A stretch of 64,000 nucleotides of DNA from Oreocharis arfaki. Its lineage: Eukaryota > Chordata > Aves > Passeriformes > Paramythiidae. The position numbers were made by a program, and so were the translations under genes. The notes below the pieces were generated by a model. That model made no database searches, was not told the DNA's origin, and saw only the letters and a program-made list of their open reading frames with translations. Every line of letters starts with the position of its first letter. Position 1 is the stretch's first letter. The stretch lies in contig VZRR01012727.1 of assembly GCA_013398015.1 (NCBI GenBank), positions 2,285,231-2,349,230 on the forward strand, given 5' to 3'. Below are positions 51,301 through 63,904 of the stretch, piece after piece.

Positions 51301-54110
51301 CATGGTATACCTTTAGGAAATCATTATAATCCTTATGATGCTCCCAGGGTTCTTATTCAGTTGAGAAAATATTGGTACAGCTCAGTAATGACTCCTTGCA
51401 ATGCTCAGCTGCCCTTGGGCAGTAAAATAATTTCTGGCTTCTCCTCCTGTACACTAATTCTGTAATATCAGCATATATTTTTCATCTGTAGCCCACCAGA
51501 GCACAGATTATTCTAATGTGACTGATGGTAGGAGCCACCCTCTCAGCCAGCAGCATATGCAAATCTCCAGTGACCCTCAGGAAAAATCTTTACCTTCAGG
51601 AGCAGAAACCAGCAACTAGCCCAGGTAGAGTTTCCTGCACTCCACTGGGCAGAAGCAGGTATTGATCACAGCCTGAGAGGGAGGACTGGTCCAGACTGAA
51701 CCCTGATCCAACAGCTACTGTATCAGCTACTCATTCTCACGGAGAGGGGGAAATCACGACCCACCAGCAACAGTGAAGGAAAGCATGCTGGTGTGCTCAG
51801 CATTTGGAAAAAGTGGGAGGTAGAACACAGACCTGACCAAGCAATGACACATCAGCCTGTGATGTGAGGTCTCCCCTGACACTGGCCTGATGAGAGGTGG
51901 AAAGGAAGCTGATCTGAAACAGAAGAAAACCATCAGTTCTTTGGCAATTTACTGGCCCTACAGGAAAAATACTAGTCTATCTTGTAAGGAAAATGGTTTT
52001 TTCTCCTTCAGAACTCACAGAATACAGAATATGCAGACAAGATTTTTCAGCATGCACCGCTGTCAGGTAGTCCCATACTGCCAACATCTGTGTGTTTTTA
52101 CTCATCAGTGGAGGCATTCAGCTCTCATGGAGGACTGGAAAACCCTGCTCAATGAGCTGTCAGACAAAATTAATCTTTTACCCAAATAAAGACCACAGGG
52201 CAAGCAAAACATGCTGAAGCTGGAGTCATGCCAAAACAATAGTGCCAAGGCATCACACTGGCAAAATGTTTTGATTGATTTTAATTGTTTTGCATTTAAA
52301 ACCTGGGCTCCCTGTACTTAGGACTTCTTGTGACTTTTAAGGTTCAGCACAAACTTAGGTATTTTGCTGTATCAGTCACTACATAGACATTGAGACAGGT
52401 AACCTTTCCTGTTAGAAACCACATCACATGACTAAAGTAGCCACAGGAAAAAGTATAAAAAAGCTAAAGCTAGACTTCCTTGTCAGGTAAGTATTACCCC
52501 AAACTGGTGCCAGGACAGTTCAAATAGGACACATTTCTGAATAAAGAGATGGTGTTTAAGGGATGAAAAGCCATGGGTTTTAGTGAAGTTGAACTGAGAA
52601 AATGTTCTCCAAGAACTGTATTAAAATGAGACATAGCATGCTCATGTAAGACAGTATGTAAGCATATTTATTTTGAAGAGCTGTCAGACTTCAAGGCTGA
52701 ATTCTCATCTTCAGCAATCTCAAGGCAAATCAGGGAAACCATGTGTAATGTTTTTTGTAGTATAAACACACTAAATACTTACGTTTCCAAAATGGGAATG
52801 ACTTGGGAATTTTGTGATCATTAACAAACTCTTTTACAGTACCAGCAAAACAGACCCTTAGCAGAACTCAAGTTATTGCCATCAGCTCTTGTCTCTCTTG
52901 TGTCAGGTCTAGTTAAACCCTAATAATTTCTGAGACTGATACAGACAGTTCAATTTTGTAAGAGGGCCCACAGCCTATGGACAGCTTAATTTGCCCCTAA
53001 TGTGTAATGATTTGACATTTAACCTGATTAGGCCAAGCATCCTAATCCTCAAACACTTATCTACTTCAAGAACATGCCTTTGTATGCCACAGATGTGCAT
53101 TCCACTTTCCAAAACATGGTAGAATATCCCATGTGTTGAGGGAATACAGCTGCAAAATTATTGCTACTTTTGGCTTAATGAGCAAATGCATTAAACACTT
53201 ATCTACCTAAAGTCCAGTTGCATGGAAAATTCTAAGAAGAGAAGTAGCATTCACCAAAGAAACAGGGTCTATTGAATGATTGATGTTCCACAGATTATAC
53301 TACTTTTTCCATATGTGTAGAATACATAGGAAAAAATGTAACCAGCAATAGGATAGTTTGAAATATTTTCTTGCAAGTATAAATCAATCTTAACTGCACT
53401 CAAAGTATTTGAATTTCCAGTCAGTTTTTGCTAAGAGTTTTCTTGTAAGGAATTGCTGTGAAGTTGTATCAGTTGCTCCATGAAGGAGCACCGAGTCATA
53501 TCACAGAGAATAAAGTACATAGTGCAAGTTTAGGTTGTTTTTAACTGAAAACTGAAGCTTGGCTAACAAAAATGAATTTATTGCATCATAGGATAGGAAC
53601 TTTGGCATCCTGTTCTGTGCTTGTCTAAGGCAAAGCCTGAGCTAATTGTCATGTACATCCATTTGATATTTGAGAACCACACTGGTGGATGCCAGTGGGA
53701 ACGTTCCAGGATTATTTTTTTCTTTAGTGTAATATATTTCCATAATATTACACTTCATCTGAGAAGGAAAAATCCACATTGCACATTTCTCCAACATAAT
53801 TAAAAATGTAACAGGGGAGAACACTTAAAATGTATGAATATCAATCAAAATGCAAAAAAAAACCCCAAAAAATATTCTCTCACATTTTTCTATGTATCTT
53901 AATGAATTTTAAAAATTGGTTCTGTGTTCCACATCAAGCTGCAGTTTTCTGATACTTTTTTCTCGTCAGGTATGTGTTCTCCTATTTCTTGCAAAAATCT
54001 CCACCCAACTAAATGAAGTCATTCAGTTTTATTGGATGGGTCCTTTAATTGTTTCCAAACCTCTTTTCTCTCAAAAAATAACTACCAGGAGCAAGAAGCT
54101 ATAGCATTTT

Positions 54111-54160
54111 TACATATATTTTATACATATATTTTCATATACATACATGTATGTTTACAC
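54111..54160. repeat. AT-rich TACATATA low-complexity tract
   Basis: Irregular TACATATATTTT-like units repeat through this stretch, ending in the palindromic TACATGTA region. It is a decayed microsatellite. Confidence 0.7.
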
Positions 54161-55137
54161 ATAGCTGTACTGAGCTTTATTTAGAATAAATGCATTTTTT
54201 TACCTATACAAACATGTATAGGCCAATTATTGTCAGGCATTTGGATTTAGTGTCTGCATTTAGCAAAAAAATTTGTTAATAACATTCTCTTTGCAAAGTT
54301 CTGTGGCTATAAGACAATTAGGAAAAGTGAAACAAGTAAACAGCTTAATAATAAATACAAACAAACTCCTGAATGCTATGACATTACCTAAAACACATTT
54401 CAAAGATTTACTGAATAAGTTAGAAGGATTAGGAACAGGTTCTAAGCTTCTTTATAGACTGTTTTGTAAAGCTAAAGTTATAGCATATCTACAAGCTATG
54501 CTAAGACTTATTAAAATATATAAGAAACAGAAGAGATCTATGTTTCCATCAGTTTGGGGAGCTAAATCACATACCTTCATTTTATTAAAACTTATTGAAT
54601 GACAAAGAACAAGTCCAGCTCCTTCATTAAAACTGTCAACACTGGCCATATCCCTTTAAGACAACAGGTGACAGAGAGTTTGTCTGCTGAAATCCTCTCT
54701 CTTATACAAGTTTACTTGCATGGCTGGGTTTTGGATTTGGTCTTGAAAAAAGTTTGTGTGAATGTATCTCTCTGGGATTGTCATGCTTCCTCCCGCTTCC
54801 TTTTCAATGCCCCTCCTGCAACAGGACATCCTGCATTTTAGGAATTTCAGTTTCTTATCTCAGCAGCTTTAAAAGCATTGTCTGAGTCAGGAGTTTTCTT
54901 TTATGTCTTAAGTGTCTGGTATGCAGCTGGCATCTAACCTCGCACATGTGTGTACTCTCAGATCTGTCTTTTTCAACTTGGTATTCGACACGGAAGGAGT
55001 ATGCATGGAAAAGCCAAACAGGGCAGTGCCCCATGACAAGCAGACTGCCTAGGATACTCTGACTTACACTTTTTCCTAGCAGTTCCTCTAGAGTGTCTTT
55101 TCTCTCCCTCGTCAAAGTTCTCTAATCCTCATATTGC

Positions 55138-55182
55138 CAAAAAAACCCCACAAACAAAAACAAGCACCACCGCCCGCCAAAA
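55138..55182 (+). repeat. A/C-rich low-complexity tract
   Basis: Strand-asymmetric A and C run ('aaaaaaaccccacaaacaaa' then 'aacaagcaccaccgcccgcc'). No gene is seen in it. Confidence 0.75.
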
Positions 55183-55789
55183 AACTGTTTCAAATATTCT
55201 GTGCATTAATACACACAAATATATATGAATAAATATATTTACACAGATGAATTTAATTTCGCACTTTTCTTCTTACATGGTAGTTTGTTCCCCACAGCTG
55301 TCTTTGTAAGCTAATGCTATAGGCTTCATTGCCTCGACATCCTCTGTTATCTTACGTGCTAAAGATCTGTCTTAACTGTTATCTGAAAGGCTGGCTCCAG
55401 ATCTGTGCCAGAGCTCAGACCACACCAGGGTTCGTCAATCCCATACCATTATATTCAGTTTGGTCCAGAAGCTCACACCACAGACTGTGCACTGGGGGAT
55501 CACATCACTTTTGTATCAGTCAGCGTTCCCTCTCAGCAAATTGCTCTGGATACACAAGACTGTCCCTGTCTGAAAACTTGTCCACGAATATCCAAAGTGA
55601 GCTAACTGCTATCAGCATGAGCTAACAGACTTGTGCCAAAATCAACTTGGAATTGAGGCTAAAAATGCATATAGGAGAGACACTGCCTGGCAATTACATT
55701 TTTTGTCTTTATATATGTAGTCAAAAGTCTGTACATCTTCTGGGTTTCATAATGGCATTTTATTTCCTTATTGAGACTACATCAGAAAG

Positions 55790-55915
55790 GTTCCCGGGGA
55801 TAGGTCATGGGACCAGGAACCAGTACTTGAGGGGTTTTGGCTGTGCCATATGCTCACTTTACCATCCTAGACAAGTCATTGGAGCACTTTGCACCCTATT
55901 GCACTGGAGTTTGTG
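55790..55915 (+). mobile_element. possible MIR/CORE-SINE-like relic
   Basis: The order 'ggttcccggg', 'gggaccaggaaccagtactt', 'ggctgtgccatatgctcact', 'agacaagtcattggagcact' and 'ttgcacc' follows an amniote MIR-type SINE ('..caggaacctgagttct..ggctctgccact..gacaagtca..tttgcacctca'). Identity is low, and no tRNA-like promoter boxes can be verified. It could be chance, but four segments in the right order make a relic more likely than not to be worth listing. Confidence 0.42.
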
Positions 55916-58900
55916 ACATGACAGTAACATAGGGACTCAGTATGATAACTGTTCCTGTTATACTTGGCTTGGCATAAACAACAATGAAGCAAAGATATTT
56001 TTCTAACTTAATTCAGCCATAATAAATATGTCCTCCTCATTTGGAATAAGTGGTAATTCCTAACGATGTAGATTTAAAAGTTAAAATCTTCAGCCGTTCA
56101 TTAATGAGTCTTAAGCCTACCTTAAAGCTTATCCTATATATTTATATGATTTGACGTGAAAATTTTAATTTCCTAAGGCTGCAAGTTGCAGGGGGACAGG
56201 TTTTTATTGATAAAGTTTCTTTTCCCTGTTATAGTCACACCCAGAGCAGCAAGCAAGCAGTCAAGTGTAATGTGGTCTTCACAGATGCTAGAAGAATTGA
56301 ATGTATTTCCTTAAAAAAATCATTATAGCGAATGCTTTAAATTAACACCTCTTTCATATTACTTTTTTTTATCATCTGGATCACTGCTTTCCTCTACAAC
56401 AGTCAGAGAGTTCTCATAGAAAGAAGCAATGCCTAGTTCATTTTTACATGCCTGTTTAGAGCTTATTCTTAACTTTTTGTTGGTTGAAACCAAGGCTTCT
56501 GCTTTGTGCATTTATTTAGGTTATAACTCTGCAACGCATAAAAGCTCAGCCAACAGTTCTATGAACCAAGCATTTCGTGCAACGAACTATGGCTCCTAAA
56601 GATGCTCAACACAGTGTCACCTCCATAATGAGATATTTAGCACTTAAGCGCCACAAAAAAAAAAGAGTAACAGAACATTCAGCAGCATTTGTTGTACCCC
56701 ACTTCAATTTTTTTCTGAGATAAAGTCAATGTTATCACATTAATGCCAGTGTCATGGCACCAGTAACAATGACATTGGAAGTTTTGTAGTAAGGTTTAAT
56801 ATCCTTTCCCCTGAGGAATACTTGCTCCTTAGTATATGGAATGGTGTTAAGCTGTAAATTATTTTATGTAGGTAATTTACTTAATAGTTTATTAAGATGA
56901 GTTAGCCATGTAAAGTTGGCTCTGATCTACTGAAAAGAGTTTTCTGCAAAGTAGAACAGCAGTGCAGCAAACTGTCTGTGACGGAAACTTGTCGTCTTTT
57001 TGTTTATAAGGGTCTAGGATGGCTTAAGAACACAATTGCAGCTTCAATTGCAAACATACACTATATTGCACGCCTGTCAACCAGAGACATCTGAGTAGCT
57101 ACTTCTGTCTAAGCTGATACCTGAGTGCTCATAAACCTTTCTGTTAAAACAAAACCCTAAAAAAAAATGTTACAGGGATGCTATTTGCACACACACCTCA
57201 ATAAAGAGGGAGATTATTTAAACACAAAAATCACACACTTGATAGTGGACCACATAAAGTCTATTTCACTAATAATTTGCCAGGTCATTGACATTATATG
57301 CCTCACTATTGTACTAACCAAGCCATAAAGGCAGGGTGACACAAAAATACCTGACTCAGAGTTCACAGTAATAACTACATAAAAAGTATTTTCAAAAGTG
57401 TATTGTCACAAGAAATTCCTGCTCACACTGTTTTTGATATAGTGAGCCCTGCTTGGGCTCAGTGGGTGCTTATGTGTCAAGATACATTTTCTGTTCATTT
57501 GGTTTGCCCAAGCCCATCACAGTCACCTGCATATGCTCTGCAGCATGGTCCAAAATCGATGTGCAGCTGAAAAACACTAGATTATCACCAAGCCACTTCT
57601 GCTTGTGTCCTCTCAAACCAGAGATGCTACGAGGTGTGACAGCCAAAGTAATCCATAATCTGCAGACTTCATCGAAGGAAACTAAACCCCATTAATTAGC
57701 AGCATTCACAGCTAAAGAGATGCAAGAAGAAACAGGGATATGAATGGTGAAAGCCAAGCCTTCAGCAAGAACACCATGTGCTAGGAAGCAAGGTTGGAAA
57801 CATACCTGTTCTTGACAAACTGAACCCTTAAGCTAGACACCTGAGGTTTGTCGTACCATTCTGGTTAAAATTTTGCTGCCATCCTGAATAGGCACATCCC
57901 ATCACACCAACGACCCATATAGCAAATCTCTCCACACCCTTCTTGGTGATCGTTGCATCTGTACCACATCCAAGTGCAGGGCTGCTGAAATCCAGATAAT
58001 AGGGGTAGTAGTGCCAGCATTGTTCCTTGCTGTCCTTTATTTTGGAGTAATTATTACATTTATTTACACAGCCCCAAAAAAGGACACCTCTAGTTACTTT
58101 CTGCCTAACCTTCCATCCATGTAACATTACAAACAAACGAGGGGGAGAAGGAAAATTAGAACAAGCATTTTTACAACACAGGGCTACCTTATTCAGGAAG
58201 CTCTATCCCAATATAGGCCTTGTACATTGGAGTCCTAAGCCCAGGGATACACAGCCTGAGACAGCAGGAGGAAATGCTAGCTCGTGTTAAAGTGCGAATG
58301 TTTTGAAGAGGAAGCATGTGGCATTTCTGATAGACACGTCTTTGGGGAATGAGGATGCTGTTCCTCTCTGCTACCCTGACCAGCCATCCTCTGCTGCAAA
58401 TGTGTTTGATCAGAGCCAGGCATTGCAAAACTGCAACCTATTTTGCTGAATATTATCAGTCTTTCTTAACAAGATATCAAAAATATGTTGGCTTCTAATA
58501 AGAATGTCTCGTTTAGGAAGGATTTTTGGAGCTGAATCAAGCTGAGTACATGAGGATCAGAGTGACCATAGCAAACAAGAGAAGGGCATCAGAATAGTTT
58601 GTCCGCTGGTAGATTAAAGACAAAACACTAGTTTACAAACAGGGAGATAAGATTGGTTCATTGTGATGCCTCCTCTGCATAGCATTGAGGAACAAGCAGT
58701 TCTCATTCTTTTACATTGTAATTTCCCTCAAGGATACAGTTAAAACTATTTAATTTTGACTGTAAGCTTCAGCCTAAGTCTCCACTGCTTCACTTGTAAT
58801 GTCTTAGTTTTATCTTATCAGTGTAACCAAGTCTCAGTGTATTTAGAGAACTTGATCACATCTCCCTAGTGCCCAAATGCATTTTTCCCTAATCACTTAC

Positions 58901-59204
58901 CCAGCAAATTTTGACAGCTTTCACTGCAATTGCCTCACTGCTGACTTAACGTTCTACACTGCCATCACATGGCAGAGTACTTCCTCTGTGTATATTTCAA
59001 TAAATCCACAATAATCACTAAAACCTTTCAGATAAATGAAGGTGGAGATAACAGATTTCCAAGGGTGCAGCCCTCTATACCCATTCACAGCACAGTTAGG
59101 CTCCAAACCCTTTCTCATGCATCTGAAAACTCCTCTGGAGGATCCAGATCCCCTGGGCCACTCCAAAAGTCTCAACATTTAATCCTGTGAGGAAAAATAT
59201 AAAA
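55916..59204. other. non-coding stretch
   Basis: No recognisable transposon or gene. CAATTGCA is repeated at 57033 and 57045. A cysteine-containing minus-strand frame at 57828-58136 is open for 102 codons but matches no known family by eye. Confidence 0.6.
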
Positions 59205-59655
59205 ACACTAAATCGTTCCAATTGGAAGGAAACTCAGAGCATCTCTTTCCAGCCTCCCACTCAAAGCAGCTTCAGTGCCGAATGCAGAGCAGGTTTCTCA
59301 GGGCTTTTTCAGTTCCAAAAAGCCTCCATGACTGATTGCACTTGTTCCACTGCTTCATTACACTCATACTGACTTCTTTTTCCCCACACCAAACCTCCAG
59401 ATTCAATTTATGACCAGTCTTTTGTATTCTTGCCAGGTACTTCAGTGAAAACCTGGGTCCACCTTCTGCTGCTGGGTTTCTCTCTGCTCCCATCCTCCCT
59501 TCTCTCCAGGCTGAGTAAGTCCTGGACATTCAGCCTTTCTTCACAGGGCCACTGCTCCTGCCCCCAGGGAGCTTGGTGGCCTCTGCTGAACTCACCCCAG
59601 TTCAATCCGTTCTTTCCTGTACTGGGCGAGATCCAAAATGAGATAAAATAATGAG
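59205..59655 (-). mobile_element. CR1 LINE fragment, 3' region
   Basis: Read on the plus strand this is the reverse complement of a CR1 3' region. It opens with the remnant of the 'ggttggaagggacc' segment and the 'ccagcctcccactcaaagc' segment near 59250. It continues through 'acttgttccactgcttcatt' (59340-59359), 'ttctctccaggctgag' (59500-59515) and 'ttggtggcctctgctgaact' (59573-59592). These occur in the order expected for avian CR1, so the element lies on the minus strand with its 3' end near 59205. It is 5'-truncated, as most CR1 copies are, and many substitutions and small indels mark it as old. The terminal octamer repeat is not preserved. Open frames across this stretch are pieces of the element, not a host gene. 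The identification rests on remembered CR1 consensus; the subfamily cannot be assigned by eye. Confidence 0.9.
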
Positions 59656-62600
59656 GTGCTCATAAACAGAGTAATAGCTGCTATTTCTTTGCATTGGGTT
59701 ATAGTAAAGATTTTAAACACTTCAGAACCCATGAAACAAGTCAAAAACGGTTTCAGCTGAATATTTCTTGATGCTTAATGGACAATGGCTCAAGACTCCA
59801 TTGTGCTCGTTACTGCAGAGCTTTAGAGCAACAAAAGGGGAACACAGGCTGCCTGTTAAGTGCTGTCATTTTGACTTAGTTGTATTTTCACATCCTCCTG
59901 TTGTAAATGGCTCTACAAGGTGATGGTCAATAGCAATTCAGGCCAAGCACCACTATTGCTTTAGAAGCATCTTCCGTTCATGGCACTTGATGGCATCCAG
60001 TCTGAATGCTCTCAAAAGACGAACAAATTTAATCAAACTCTTGATCGACAGCTTTAAAAGAAGTATTGGCTTTGTGTTTGTGGCTTGGTTGTGAAAACAT
60101 TATTCAGTGACAAATATTCTAAAAGTCCCATAAAAAACAATCCCCTAGTATAAATCAAAGAGGGTAAACCTTGCAAAGCAATATCACTGATGTCTATTAT
60201 CCAGATATGATTGATTAGCTGCTTGCCCCAGCCTCATCTAAGTGCCAATATATGGTACCCAATACAAGCACATTTCTTCCTAAAAATAGCAAGAAAATTT
60301 GGCCAGACAAAACCTGCCACCTTTGTCCTAATAACACTTCACATCTGAATCAGGAAGTTCTTCAGAAGTAATAGGATAAAAAGGAACTTACTAGCAGCAG
60401 CTATGACTCCGATCAGGAACAAAAAAGGAAAAGATGTCAGAAAATGCATTGCAATTTGAAATTTGATTAATAAAATTGGAGCAAAACAACAACGGAGGTG
60501 TTACAGACATCATTAGATAGTTTCTGTGCTAACAGGACATTAGGAAATCAGAACACTTGATGCATCCTCATTTTATCTGCTTAAGTAAAAGCCTGACTAG
60601 AAGTTTCATAGATAGCTAACAGTGTCAACCTCTCTATAAAAGAAAGAAAGGATTATCCACGCATTTGATAATAATTTAAGGTCCAAATAGTTCTGAACCT
60701 GGATTGTACAAAGTTGTGCACGCTCTCATTCACGCTTGTCCTCTCACTACATGACCTTGTAAACATAGGCTTAATGGAAGTAAAAGCCCCAAACCAGAAT
60801 ATATAATACAGTAAATGAAAATAATAGGCAAAGGCTTTTCTTGAAATCTAACCTCAGTCAATAACATACATATATATACACACACATATATAAATAAATA
60901 TTAAAAGCATGTCTTAGCACACATTCACAAAATATTGTACTAAATTTTCAAGCCAAATTTGAATAAAATATATTTGAGATACACTGGTGACAGAACTTTT
61001 ACATTTTCTTTTAAAATTAAAAGCAGGGGGGGAAAAATCCTACTATCAGCATAAAAATTCCTTTCAACATTCTCAGGAAAGAGTGAGATGAAAATGTTGC
61101 TATCTCACTATATGTCTAGGAAACCTTTTTCCCAGGGTAACCTGAAAAGTGGAAGGAACTGTTGAAAAAAGAGCCTAATCTTTCTAGAGCATGAAAATTT
61201 CAGTTATGAAGTTGTGAGACTTCAGTTAAGTGCTCATAGTCCAGCCTGGTCGTCCACAGAGGTAAGATCTGACAAGGCACTTTGGTGCAGAATTACACCA
61301 GAGTTTGGCAGTGCCATGTAGTCAACTCTGAATCAATCAGAGGAATTTATATTTAAAAACTAATTATGCTAAAGTAATTTCTTTAGCAAAGCCACAATAA
61401 AAGCAGTATTATCAATGTGCATTAAAAAATAAGTTCATATTTTAAATTCCTATTTTACCTTCTACGTGATTTTTATCTTAATGCCTTCATAATGCCTGTA
61501 AAGTGTACTTTACCAGCCTTGATACACTAAAATGCCCTCATAAATTGTATTAAAATAGGTTTGTTAAAGCATTCCTAATACAGTATAATGCTGGTAATGC
61601 CAAATGATAGGTGATAGCCTGAATCATAAATGCTTTTCTAAACATGTTAGAATTGGTTTCTAGCATTGGATGTTCTGGTCTGATAAGACACTCCTGCACT
61701 AAGGCAATCAGTGGAAATTAGAAATTGGCATGAAAATTACTGTACAAGAAATTGCATTGGGTTTTTCTCCCTGCATTCTCATTATGCCTTTGTGAACTCT
61801 ATAAAAACAGATTGAAGTGAAAATTCACAACAAGGAGAGATGGAACAGTAAGAAAATATTTTCCAGAATTAACCAGAAGTATTTTAAATTTTGAGATAGG
61901 TTTGATACCGAAGAATAATGACATAATAAGAATTCTTCTTGTCAATCTTGTATTTCAAAATACGTTCAGCTATTATTTTGTGCAAGTCACACTTGAACTC
62001 ATTGAACATGTCCTTTGCAATGGATCCAATCTCTACCAACACCTCAGTTGTGGCACTCAACTTGCCTTTTTTTATTAATAAGATAAATGTAAATCTATTT
62101 TCATATAGGATAATGCAGAATAAATAAGGGTGAGCTAAGAATGAAAGTTTTGGGGATTGTTTCTTTCTTTAACCAAAACCACTTTGGTCCTGTTACTTTC
62201 AAACAATGAAACCACATATCCCAAGCTAGTTCTGAGACACTTAGTGTTGCTAACCTTACCCTGAATTTATGTTTCTTATTGCTTCCAACCTTCTTGGGAG
62301 TAAAGTTTCATACGTATTTTCTGTATCACTGTCCAAGGCATACAGGCTGCTAAGGGCATCTGTGCTAAGATAGTTGTGAATTGAATTATCAATGCCAAAC
62401 CTAAAACATATTTAATTTTTAATGGCCAAAAAACCCTCTTTCTCCCTTGTTTTCTTTCTTAGAACAGACACACAGTGAACTTACTCTGCATGCTGACAGG
62501 TTTTTGGCTGCTTGTAAATCCTGAAAATATTGATCAGTTAAAAATATTCGGATGCTTGCATCCCTCAATTCTGCTTACCACAGCCTTTCTTCCTGGTCAG

Positions 62601-63904
62601 CTAGGAGAGCACCAGCAATTTTGTTATAATGATAAATGACCCTCATAGACAGGTCACTCTTTTTTACCTAAAGCCACAATTTTCTCCTTCCTTTAGGTCA
62701 CAACCTGATTTTTCAGGGTGACAGATTTATTACTTTCTTTGTGTGCTAAAAAACAAATCACCAACAATTGCTCAAAATACAGTCCTGTCACAATAACTTT
62801 GAGCACTTCCCAGCCAGAATGATGCAACATGAGGTTTTTTTCCTGTTTTCAAAGCAGTAAAATCACCTCTACATTTACCACAGCTGTTGTGAAGAGCCAT
62901 TTGGCTCATTTCATTATATGCAACATGTCCAGGCTACCCCCCCAAAGAATAAAATATTAAAAACATTTTTTTAAGTAAGTCTTCCATAATAAGAGATGTC
63001 ACTTTTTTTGAAGTAAGGGTCATGAAAGAGTAGCTAGCCTAATCGTGAAAAAGAGGCTTTTGGGTGAATGTAGTCAAACAATATTTGCCAAAAAATAAGT
63101 GAGCTTCAACGGCATTTCTATCACATCCCAAATATCTGGACCACTGCAGAAACTCAGTTATTTTCCAGTAAAATTAGTCTTTCTAGTTCTCCTGTGTCTC
63201 CAGGAAGACTTCTTTCCAATGGCTTTGGATAACACAAGGGTCTCAGCATGCTAGTTCCATGCATAGTCAAAGAAACTAAGACCTCTTTTGAATATGAGAA
63301 AAACCCAAATCCTCAGTCCCCAAAACCTGGGCCCAGCTGCAGTTAGCTGAATGGGAAACTTGATTTGACTAGAATAAGGAAAGAAAAGAGTACTAAAGCA
63401 GAACTGCACGAGGTTTGGTGCCTGCTTCCCATACTGCATGCTAAGGAACACTGCACTGGAAGAGAGTTACCATAGCTGGCAACTCAAGGACAGAGTCACG
63501 AGCAGCCCTGGACCAGAGACACCTGACCAGAGCCTACCAACAAACGTATATTTGCCAATATAGAAGAGACATCCAGGATCCACACCACTCTAACAAAGAA
63601 TCCACCAAAGTCCTCTGCACACAGTGTATCCAACACACTGACAGCATGTAATTCCTTATCTTTATTCTCAAAGTATTAAGTCTTGCAATGTGAATATTAC
63701 GGGGGTATATATTTTATAGGGATACAGGAAAGGCCAGGAAGCAAGACAGTGTATGGCCAAAACTAGGAGGTTTAGGTCATATATACCTGGTGCCAGGTAG
63801 ACCAGCTGTGACAAAAACCAATGCTTGTGACAAAAATTATGCTGTCTTGCAAGAATCTTATTTAAAAGGCAAAGAAAGAGCTCAGCTACAAAGCAGTGTG
63901 TCCT
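59656..63904. other. non-coding stretch
   Basis: AT-rich DNA with the compound microsatellite at 60865 and a small splice-bounded frame at 61188-61261. TGTGACAAAAA is repeated at 63807 and 63826. No gene is recognised. Confidence 0.6.
60865..60900 (+). repeat. compound CA/TA/TAAA microsatellite
   Basis: Alternating purine-pyrimidine blocks: catacatatata, then cacacaca, then tatataaataaata. This is a compound dinucleotide repeat that could be polymorphic. Confidence 0.85.

Larger units (their letters stand above)
46571..55789. other. non-coding stretch
   Basis: Contains an A-rich AAATA patch near 46608, the poly(A) at 47911, the RFX palindrome at 48343, AT-rich and A/C-rich low-complexity tracts near 54.1 and 55.1 kb, and two splice-bounded frames (52416-52486 and 55401-55596) discussed in the findings. 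No gene is confirmed. Confidence 0.6.

Noticed and set aside
59272..59529. Minus-strand 85-codon frame
   Set aside because: It lies wholly inside the CR1 fragment and is explained by the transposon.
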